Of a stretch of 6,008 bases of DNA, positions 1-6,008 are shown piece by piece. Origin of the DNA: Bacteroidota bacterium (lineage in GTDB: Bacteria; Bacteroidota; Bacteroidia; NS11-12g; UBA955). The notes under the pieces are model-generated. The model had not been told where the DNA came from. It was given only the letters and a program-made list of their open reading frames with translations, and searched no databases. Within the stretch, counting starts at the first letter, position 1; every line of letters starts with the position of its first letter. The DNA lies in contig JAURQA010000078.1 of the NCBI GenBank assembly GCA_030836345.1, positions 1-6,008 on the forward strand, in the 5' to 3' direction. Made by a program: the position numbers and the translations under genes.

Positions 1-459
1 AAAAAGCCAAAAATCAATACAAAATATGGCGATATTAAAGCCAAGTTAAAAGACTTTGGAGTTAAAGAGCCAAGTATTGCAGATGTTTCCCGGGCAATTA
101 TTGAGATTAGGCAAAGCAAACTCCCAGATCCAAAAGAATTAGGGAATTCTGGTTCATTCTTCAAAAACCCTGTTGTCTCGCGGCAACAATTTAGAGAGGT
201 GCAAGCTTCTTATGAAGGGGAAGTACGCCATTTTAATGTTCCGGATGGAATCAAGATACCAGCGGGTTGGTTGATAGAGCAGGCAGGCTTAAAAGGCAAA
301 AAGTTTGGCAATACGGGTATGCATGCAAAGCAAGCCCTTGTATTAGTGAATTATGGAGGTGCCACGGGTACAGAACTTATAGAAACAGCGAAAGAGGTGC
401 AGAAACAGGTTCTCGATACATTTGGTATTATGTTGGAGATGGAAGTGAATGTTTGGTAA
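1..459 (+). CDS. murB: UDP-N-acetylenolpyruvoylglucosamine reductase (MurB), C-terminal part, 5' truncated by the window edge
   Basis: This is the last 152 codons of MurB, the cytoplasmic FAD enzyme that uses NADPH to reduce UDP-GlcNAc-enolpyruvate to UDP-N-acetylmuramic acid in peptidoglycan synthesis. The frame is open from base 1 and ends with TAA at 457-459. The motif GNSGSFFKNP (visible residues 48-57) contains the serine equivalent to the E. coli proton donor Ser229 (S52 here). The motifs AGWLIEQAGLKG and HAKQALVLVN follow, and the end LEMEV carries the glutamate equivalent to E. coli Glu325 (E148 here). The segment between the Ser motif and AGWLI resembles type I (E. coli-like) MurB. 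The FAD-binding N-terminus lies outside the window. The gene ends 23 bases before the stop of the convergent xerD. A GTG at 199 is internal and is not a start. The assignment is from recalled family motifs and is strong. Confidence 0.95.
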   Translation, partial: KKPKINTKYGDIKAKLKDFGVKEPSIADVSRAIIEIRQSKLPDPKELGNSGSFFKNPVVSRQQFREVQASYEGEVRHFNVPDGIKIPAGWLIEQAGLKGKKFGNTGMHAKQALVLVNYGGATGTELIETAKEVQKQVLDTFGIMLEMEVNVW

Positions 460-484
460 GCCCGTATGATAAGGCTTTATTATT
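458..484 (+). terminator. Weak candidate terminator between convergent murB and xerD
   Basis: A 5-bp perfect stem (AAGCC at 458-462, GGCTT at 473-477) with a 10-base loop is followed by a T/A-rich run (TTTATTATTA, 476-485). The left arm begins inside the murB stop codon. The stem is short and the U-run is interrupted, so it is only a tentative terminator for murB. No better one is seen in this convergent gap, and xerD transcripts read from the other side may continue into the murB antisense strand. Confidence 0.25.
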
Positions 485-1385
485 AGAGGCTGCGAGGGTG
501 GAATTTCTGAATAGTCTCAGCTAAAAATTTGCGATCTAAATGGGTGTATATCTCCGTAGTTGTTATGCTTTCATGACCGAGCATTTCTTGAACCGCACGT
601 AAGTCAGCTCCATTTTCCACAAGGCCAGTAGCAAAGCTATGCCGCAAGGTGTGTGGACTTACCGTTTTATTTACTCCCGCATTTTTAGCCGTGGATTTAA
701 TCAAGTAAAAAATGCTTTGTCTACTCAATCTGGACCCTCTTTGGTTGAGGAAAACAATATTTCTATGGTCTTTGTTGATCTCGAGGTGAACCCGTATCTG
801 GTCCGTATATAACTTAATGTGTTTAAGAGCAGTTGCCCCAATGGGAATAATTCGTTCTTTATTTCCCTTTCCAATGACTCGAATGAATTCATCATCCCAA
901 AAAATATTTGTGAGGCTCAGGTTCACCAATTCACTCACCCGAAGCCCGCAACTGTATAGGGTCTCCAAGATAGCCACATCCCTTTCTCCCGAGGGTTTAC
1001 TGCGGTCGATGGTTTTTATCATTGCATCAATTTCAGATTCATCCAAAACAATGGGAAGTTTCCGTCCTAATTTGGGGTGCTCCATGTTTTCTGCTGGACT
1101 GATTTCCAAGTAATCGTTAAGCAGTATAAATTTGTAGAAGGCCTTTACTCCACTTAAAATCCGAGCTTGACTGCCTGCTGAAAATCCAAATTGCGCCAAG
1201 AATGCACTAAATTCTTGCAATTCTTCTTGTGATATTCTGAGTGGTTTTTTCCCTTTAAGTTCAGTCTCAGAGAAAAGCGCTAATTTTTCTATATCTCTGC
1301 CGTAGGCATCTATGCTATTTTCTGAAAGGGCTTTTTCCAACCAGAGGTATTGCTTGAATTCCTCCTTAAGAACATCCCATTCCAT
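483..1385 (-). CDS. xerD: Site-specific tyrosine recombinase XerD
   Basis: A 300-residue tyrosine recombinase of the Xer type, expected to resolve chromosome dimers at the dif site during cell division. Length matches XerD (about 298). The N-terminal SAM-like core-binding domain spans about residues 5-90 (EFKQYLWLEKALSENSIDAY). The catalytic domain spans about 105-295. All six active-site residues are present: R149 (CGLRVSEL), K173 (GKGNKER), H245 and R248 (SPHTLRHSFA), H271 (LGHES) and the nucleophile Y280 (IYTHLD). Each is one position later than in E. coli XerD as I recall it. The short, uninserted sequence and adjacent housekeeping genes argue for the chromosomal Xer protein and against a phage or transposon integrase. 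XerD is preferred over XerC from the N-terminal resemblance, with moderate certainty. The ATG overlaps the stop of the upstream lipoprotein gene by one base (TAATG), and no separate promoter is seen, so expression probably depends on that gene. Confidence 0.92.
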   Translation of the reverse strand: MEWDVLKEEFKQYLWLEKALSENSIDAYGRDIEKLALFSETELKGKKPLRISQEELQEFSAFLAQFGFSAGSQARILSGVKAFYKFILLNDYLEISPAENMEHPKLGRKLPIVLDESEIDAMIKTIDRSKPSGERDVAILETLYSCGLRVSELVNLSLTNIFWDDEFIRVIGKGNKERIIPIGATALKHIKLYTDQIRVHLEINKDHRNIVFLNQRGSRLSRQSIFYLIKSTAKNAGVNKTVSPHTLRHSFATGLVENGADLRAVQEMLGHESITTTEIYTHLDRKFLAETIQKFHPRSL

Positions 1386-2263
1386 TATTTTACAGAAACT
1401 TCTTTTACGTGAACCACTTCTTTTGTAGTTTTATTTACAACCCATACCAATGCGTGCAGAGCAGGTACTTTCCATGCATCGTCTTTAATGATGGAAAATT
1501 GCTTTTCTACCACCGTGCCAGCAACCATATCACAGCCTACTGCTGAGCCAGAGGAACCCGTTAGTAGAGTTCGCAGCACATGTTCATGTTTATAATCATC
1601 TACATGACCACTGCTCACTCTATTTTCGCTTTGTTTACTTGCGATATCATTTTCTGTTAATCCTACAAAAATATCCATTGGATCTGCTACAGATTCCGTA
1701 AATGAACTTTTTGTGTTGACACGAATGGACTTTGAAGAGGCATCATAGGTAGCCGTTATTTCTAAATTTACGGGAGTAGGTAAAGACAATCTTTTACTTA
1801 CCTCTGCAGACCATTTTGTAAAGGGAACCATGCGGTTATTGTCTACTTCTATTTGATCTACACAACCGGTAGGAAGTGAGCCTGGATTACCTAAAGAAGC
1901 TATAATTTGTTGTGCATCTACTGAATTCAAAACGGGGAAACCATCCCATGCATCAGTCAATTGTCCCAAGCCGGGGATATCTGCATACAAAGCGATGACG
2001 CTTACTCGTCCATTATGTGCATCTAAAATAGTTTTAGCCTGTTCCGCCGCTTTGGGGCAGTTGCTGCATCGAACACCCGTAATGTCATAAAGTAAGGTGT
2101 TTTTAGATTCTGGTGTTGCTACAGTTTCAAGGTAGCAGGTATCTAAAAGAGGGTCTAAGGTTTCTACAAACAAACCAACTGGGGGCTCCTCGGTACATGA
2201 GCTAATGGAGAAGGCAGCAGTTACTGCTGCAAGTCCAATAGTTAGCGATTTTAAGATGTTCAT
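1385..2263 (-). CDS. Omp28-related lipoprotein with thioredoxin-like CxxC motif
   Basis: A 292-residue exported lipoprotein. The N-terminus has a Lys (K5), a hydrophobic stretch (about 6-20) and a lipobox ending SISSC with the lipidated Cys at 23. The next residues, T-E-E, put acidic residues just after the Cys, as in Bacteroidota surface-export signals, so exposure on the cell surface is possible (inference). Residues 56-140 look thioredoxin-like: a beta strand (TLLYDITGVRC) leads into CSNCPKA (C66 and C69), and LPTG at 130-133 resembles a cis-proline loop. This matches my recollection of the Omp28 family (P. gingivalis Omp28-like), where a Cys-x-x-Cys-Pro follows a 'TG' turn. C134 and C244 are additional cysteines. 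The C-terminal half (about 165-292) looks like beta-sandwich sequence. The substrate is unknown; a redox or structural envelope role is possible. It lies 59 bases downstream of kdsA and overlaps xerD by one base. Confidence 0.82.
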   Translation of the reverse strand: MNILKSLTIGLAAVTAAFSISSCTEEPPVGLFVETLDPLLDTCYLETVATPESKNTLLYDITGVRCSNCPKAAEQAKTILDAHNGRVSVIALYADIPGLGQLTDAWDGFPVLNSVDAQQIIASLGNPGSLPTGCVDQIEVDNNRMVPFTKWSAEVSKRLSLPTPVNLEITATYDASSKSIRVNTKSSFTESVADPMDIFVGLTENDIASKQSENRVSSGHVDDYKHEHVLRTLLTGSSGSAVGCDMVAGTVVEKQFSIIKDDAWKVPALHALVWVVNKTTKEVVHVKEVSVK

Positions 2264-2268
2264 TTATA

Positions 2269-2311
2269 CAAAAGTAGGGGTTCTTTAATTATCGAATGAT
2301 ACACAAATGTA
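2269..2311 (-). promoter_or_regulatory. Two candidate -7 elements (TAnnTTTG) upstream of the Omp28-like lipoprotein gene
   Basis: On the minus strand, TACATTTG lies at 2311-2304, leaving about 40 bases to the ATG at 2263. TACTTTTG lies at 2276-2269, only 5 bases before the ATG. Both match the Bacteroidota -7 consensus exactly. No clear -33 TTG is seen at the expected spacing for either. The distal one gives a normal leader, while the proximal one would give an almost leaderless mRNA. They suggest that the lipoprotein-xerD pair can be transcribed independently of kdsA. Confidence 0.4.
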
Positions 2312-2322
2312 AATTTTCGATA
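2290..2322. repeat. 7-bp inverted repeat in the kdsA-lipoprotein gap
   Basis: TATCGAA at 2290-2296 pairs perfectly with TTCGATA at 2316-2322, separated by 19 bases. The spacer contains the distal -7 candidate (2304-2311). It could be an operator or a weak kdsA 3' hairpin, but there is no U-run that would make it a standard terminator, and an AT-rich match of this length can arise by chance. Confidence 0.3.
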
Positions 2323-3138
2323 TTACAGGGCTTCTTTAATACGAATAAGCTTTTCAAGTAGCGCCTCTAATTGATCGATGGGAAGCATGTTTGCTCCATC
2401 GCTTTTTGCCTGAGATGGGTTGGGGTGAGTTTCAATAAATAAGCCATCTGCTCCCGCAGCAATGGCTGATTTTGCAATGGTTTCAATAAGCTGAGGTTTT
2501 CCTCCCGTTACTCCGCTGATTTGATTGGGTTGCTGTAAGCTATGCGTAATATCCATGACCACGGGGGCTCCATAGGACTGCATTTGAGGAATGTTTGCCA
2601 TGTCTACCACTAAGTCACTGTATCCAAAACTATTTCCGCGTTCCGTGAGCATAACGCTGCTATTTCCACTATCCTTGCATTTTTGCATGGCGTGTTGCAT
2701 GGCATTTGCAGCGGCAAATTGGCCCTTTTTAATATTCACTACTTTACCAGTATTTGCAGCAGCTACTAATAAATTGGTTTGCCTAAAAAGAAAGGCCGGA
2801 ATCTGCAATACATCCACATAATTCGCTGCCATCTCAGCCTCATGGCTTTCATGGATATCTGTAACCGTTGGAATATCAAAGCGCTCACCAATTTGTGCAA
2901 GAATATCTAGGGCTTTCTCATCGCCTATTCCCGTAAAAGAAGTTAGACTGGTTCGATTGGCTTTTCTGTATGAACCTTTAAAAATAAAAGGGATGTGATA
3001 TTTATCGCTGATGCCTTTAATCCTTTCGGCAATTTCCATGGCCATTTCTTTACTTTCAATAGCACAAGGTCCAGCGAGGAGAAAGAATCTGCCGTCTACA
3101 TCGACATGTTTTAATTTGGGAATAGTATAAGGTAACAT
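2323..3138 (-). CDS. kdsA: 3-deoxy-8-phosphooctulonate synthase (KDO-8-P synthase), metal-dependent type
   Basis: A 271-residue cytoplasmic enzyme that condenses phosphoenolpyruvate with arabinose-5-phosphate to make KDO-8-phosphate, the precursor of the inner-core sugar of LPS. It is a TIM-barrel protein of the DAHP synthase/KdsA family. Visible motifs are AGPCAIES (22-29), FKGSYRKANRTS (53-64), TDIHESHE (93-100), QIPAFLFRQT (112-121), VNIKKGQF (134-141), LTERGNSFGY (164-173), DITHSLQQP (196-204) and ETHPNP (236-241). The Cys in GPC (C25) with H199, E236 and D247 matches the metal ligands of the Aquifex enzyme, including the 37- and 11-residue spacings. E. coli has Asn at the Cys position, so this is the metal-dependent class. 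The frame extends to a TTG at 3147, but that TTG is part of the -7 promoter box, so the ATG at 3138 is chosen. It lacks the longer C-terminal tail of E. coli KdsA (284 residues). Confidence 0.95.
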   Translation of the reverse strand: MLPYTIPKLKHVDVDGRFFLLAGPCAIESKEMAMEIAERIKGISDKYHIPFIFKGSYRKANRTSLTSFTGIGDEKALDILAQIGERFDIPTVTDIHESHEAEMAANYVDVLQIPAFLFRQTNLLVAAANTGKVVNIKKGQFAAANAMQHAMQKCKDSGNSSVMLTERGNSFGYSDLVVDMANIPQMQSYGAPVVMDITHSLQQPNQISGVTGGKPQLIETIAKSAIAAGADGLFIETHPNPSQAKSDGANMLPIDQLEALLEKLIRIKEAL

Positions 3139-3144
3139 GTGTGG

Positions 3145-3152
3145 CAAATGTA
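3145..3152 (-). promoter_or_regulatory. -7 promoter element (TACATTTG) of kdsA
   Basis: Reading the minus strand, TACATTTG at 3152-3145 matches TAnnTTTG exactly and is followed by 6 bases (CCACAC) and then the kdsA ATG at 3138. No -33 TTG is obvious; the -33 region is occupied by an AT-rich dyad (3156-3179). The leader would be very short, as is common for this motif in the phylum. It also excludes the TTG at 3147 as a start codon. Confidence 0.6.
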
Positions 3153-3155
3153 CAG

Positions 3156-3179
3156 CATTATTTTGCTTGAAAAATAATG
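3156..3179. repeat. AT-rich 9-bp perfect dyad adjoining the kdsA promoter
   Basis: CATTATTTT at 3156-3164 and AAAATAATG at 3171-3179 are perfect reverse complements around a 6-base spacer. The dyad begins 3 bases upstream of the kdsA -7 box and so covers the spacer and -33 region. Its place and symmetry fit a binding site for a dimeric regulator. It is not a terminator for the upstream minus-strand unit, which already ends at 3357-3391. No regulator gene lies nearby. Confidence 0.4.
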
Positions 3180-3356
3180 AAAGAGTACATTTCTATTCGT
3201 CTAATTATTGGCAATCAATGAGCACAGTTTCGAAACGTTTGCTGAACAATAATAACATTAACATTTGGGCTATTTAAAGAGACAAACAAAAGAGATGTTG
3301 GGGTATAAAGTCTTTTTGCTGAATTGGTTCAACGTTCCACCCTTGGAAATTGACAT
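3180..3356. other. Non-coding spacer between kdsA promoter region and the FKBP-unit terminator
   Basis: No convincing gene on either strand. It contains a 10-bp perfect palindrome (GTTTCGAAAC, 3227-3236) and a minus-strand open frame of only 28 codons (3356-3270) without family resemblance. No match to TAnnTTTG pointing into a gene was found other than the kdsA box to its left. Confidence 0.5.
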
Positions 3357-3391
3357 AAAAAAAGGAAGAGCACATGGAGCACTCTTCCTTT
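3357..3391 (-). terminator. Intrinsic terminator of the ABC-F/FKBP-like lipoprotein unit
   Basis: On the minus strand a 10-bp perfect stem (3391-3382 with 3370-3361; on the + strand AAAGGAAGAG and CTCTTCCTTT) encloses an 11-base loop. The T-rich end of the stem runs directly into a further T stretch, giving seven T on the minus strand at 3363-3357. It begins 18 bases after the lipoprotein stop codon. This is the clearest terminator in the window. Confidence 0.85.
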
Positions 3392-3409
3392 CTCGTATCT
3401 TTATAAATG

Positions 3410-4153
3410 CTACTTTACGCCTCCTGGCATTTGAGGCATCTGGGGTAAAGAAATTTCCTTACCCTGTATTACATCAGAAATATCAAAAGTACAGAGAGAT
3501 ACTCCGTATTTATCGTTAAAATTGCTTCTCGCAAATTGACCAAGAAAAGGATATAAATCAGTAGGGATGGCAAGTTCAAAGGTGCTCCCTGCAGGTATTA
3601 TCTCTAATGCATCTTCCAAAGGCGCCAGTTTTAAGCCGGCTAAAGGAACTTTATCCTGCTTTCCTCCAGATGATTTCAAACTATTGAAAAGCTCAGCTCC
3701 CGCCATATTTTTGATAATTAAACTCATGACAACCGTATCGTAAGCTCTAGCATTAGGACCATTCCCTTTAGTCAAAATTTTATAATAAGCTCCTCCAGGT
3801 AGGCTTTTATACCCTTTGTCCGAAAGTCCTTTTATGTATTCTTTAGACTTGGCCTGAAGGCTTTTAATTTTAAGTTTTTGTTGCCCTTGCACATAATTTT
3901 GACTAAACGTATTTATTTGATTTGTTTGAATCAAATAGCCACTGTCTTTTACCAATCCTTCATTAAGGCCTCTATAAAAGGCACTGAAATTAATATTTTC
4001 TATTCCTTGTGCTTTTAAAAATGAAGCGGTCATAATGCCTTGAACATAGCTAAAACTATCTAGGCCATTGTTTACTTTAGCATCCATGCTAACTTTTTCT
4101 CCGCAAGATGACACCATCAAAACTGCCACAGCGATTATACTGATATTTTTCAT
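3410..4153 (-). CDS. FKBP-like peptidyl-prolyl isomerase-type lipoprotein, probably degenerate active site
   Basis: A 247-residue exported lipoprotein. The signal peptide is K2, hydrophobic 4-14 and lipobox VSSC with Cys 17. Residues about 30-110 (DSFSYVQGIMTASFLKAQG, then a Lys/Gln-rich helix) resemble the N-terminal dimerisation domain of Mip/FkpA proteins. Residues about 120-233 resemble an FKBP domain: GGAYYKILTKGNGPNARAYDTVV, ELFNSLKSSG, KVPLAGLKLAPLEDALEIIPAGSTFELAIPTDLYP and a final strand CTFDISDVIQGKE. The key pocket residues of active FKBPs look changed: the VHYTG strand is VMSLIIKN, FDSS is FNSL, and the tryptophan expected near GVIPGW is absent (GLKLAPL). It may be a chaperone or non-catalytic relative. 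The C-terminus is Met/Pro-rich (LPQMPQMPGG). It starts 4 bases after the ABC-F stop, so the two are co-transcribed. An upstream ATG at 4219 is rejected because it would bury the signal peptide behind 22 charged residues and overlap the ABC-F gene. Confidence 0.8.
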   Translation of the reverse strand: MKNISIIAVAVLMVSSCGEKVSMDAKVNNGLDSFSYVQGIMTASFLKAQGIENINFSAFYRGLNEGLVKDSGYLIQTNQINTFSQNYVQGQQKLKIKSLQAKSKEYIKGLSDKGYKSLPGGAYYKILTKGNGPNARAYDTVVMSLIIKNMAGAELFNSLKSSGGKQDKVPLAGLKLAPLEDALEIIPAGSTFELAIPTDLYPFLGQFARSNFNDKYGVSLCTFDISDVIQGKEISLPQMPQMPGGVK

Positions 4154-4157
4154 ATTT

Positions 4158-5867
<1,710 letters not shown>

Positions 5868-5881
5868 GAGTAATAAAAAAG

Positions 5882-6008
5882 ATGACAAAAGAAGTATATA
5901 TCGTAGCCGCAACGCGTACAGCATTGGGTTCTTTTAATGGCAGTTTACGTTCTGTTCCTGCCGCAAAACTTGGGGCAGCAGCTATTCAGGGCGCATTAAA
6001 ACAATCGG
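5882..6008 (+). CDS. Acetyl-CoA C-acetyltransferase (thiolase family), 5' part, truncated by the window edge
   Basis: The first 42 codons of a thiolase, beginning ATG-ACA. The N-terminus MTKEVYIVAATRTALGSFNGSL, then PAAKLGAAAIQGALKQS, is the typical start of the thiolase fold: a first beta strand (VYIVAATRT), the phosphate-side loop with RTALGSFNG, and a helix containing the LGAAAI pattern. Members condense two acetyl-CoA to acetoacetyl-CoA or run the reverse cleavage in fatty-acid and ketone-body metabolism. The active-site cysteine (about residue 90) and the C-terminal His/Cys lie outside the window, so biosynthetic versus degradative function cannot be told. It is transcribed from the promoter at 5855-5862, divergent from the ABC-F unit. 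Confidence 0.9.
   Translation, partial: MTKEVYIVAATRTALGSFNGSLRSVPAAKLGAAAIQGALKQS

Noticed and set aside
267..524. 85-codon + strand frame overlapping murB
   Set aside because: Out-of-frame shadow; murB motifs are in the other frame.
817..1113. 98-codon + strand open frame inside xerD
   Set aside because: Antisense shadow of a gene with a complete catalytic motif set.
483..1385. Phage or transposon integrase marking a mobile element
   Set aside because: The protein is XerD-sized with no arm-binding domain, flanked by housekeeping genes, and no att-like repeats, tRNA or terminal inverted repeats are seen.
2591..2821. 76-codon + strand open frame inside kdsA
   Set aside because: Antisense shadow of a clearly conserved enzyme; Cys/Ala/Leu-rich composition follows from the kdsA codons.
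3139..3147. TTG start for kdsA three codons upstream
   Set aside because: The TTG is the end of the TACATTTG promoter element, so it would lie at or upstream of the transcription start.
3270..3356. 28-codon minus-strand open frame just after the terminator
   Set aside because: Very short, placed downstream of a strong terminator, with no promoter and no family resemblance.
3265..3519. 84-codon + strand open frame
   Set aside because: It runs through the terminator hairpin and antisense to the FKBP-like gene, with no recognisable domain.

Overview
The window looks like ordinary chromosomal, housekeeping-type DNA from a member of the Bacteroidota. The order cannot be fixed from sequence alone. 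The evidence is an AT-rich composition, start codons without Shine-Dalgarno sequences, several exact matches to the Bacteroidota -7 promoter element TAnnTTTG just upstream of genes, an Omp28-type lipoprotein (a family largely found in this phylum), and an ABC-F protein with features I recall from Bacteroidota homologues. There is no sign of a mobile element, CRISPR array, rRNA or tRNA.

Layout from left to right. The 3' end of murB (peptidoglycan precursor synthesis) enters on the + strand and stops at 459. It converges with a block of three minus-strand genes read from 3138 down to 483: kdsA (KDO-8-phosphate synthase, LPS inner core), an Omp28-related lipoprotein with a thioredoxin-like CxxC motif, and xerD (chromosome dimer resolution recombinase). 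The lipoprotein and xerD overlap by one base (TAATG), so they are probably translationally coupled. A 271-base intergenic stretch (3139-3409) holds the kdsA promoter, an AT-rich dyad next to it, and a strong intrinsic terminator for the next minus-strand unit. That unit (5774 down to 3410) is a YbiT-like ABC-F ATPase followed 4 bases later by an FKBP-like lipoprotein. A short divergent promoter region (5775-5881) separates it from the 5' end of an acetyl-CoA acetyltransferase (thiolase) gene on the + strand, which runs off the window.

Functionally, murB and kdsA serve the cell envelope and the two lipoproteins are envelope proteins, while xerD and the ABC-F protein serve chromosome segregation and the ribosome. 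Three starts were moved downstream of the longest open frame: ABC-F to 5774, the FKBP-like lipoprotein to 4153 and kdsA to 3138. The first and third are decided by promoter elements inside the longer frames, the second by the signal peptide.

I found no convincing novel system. The points most worth a second look are the ABC-F protein with an eroded Walker A in its second ATPase domain, its partner FKBP-like lipoprotein that lacks most catalytic-pocket residues, the Omp28-xerD coupling, and a 12-base imperfect inverted repeat across the thiolase promoter.
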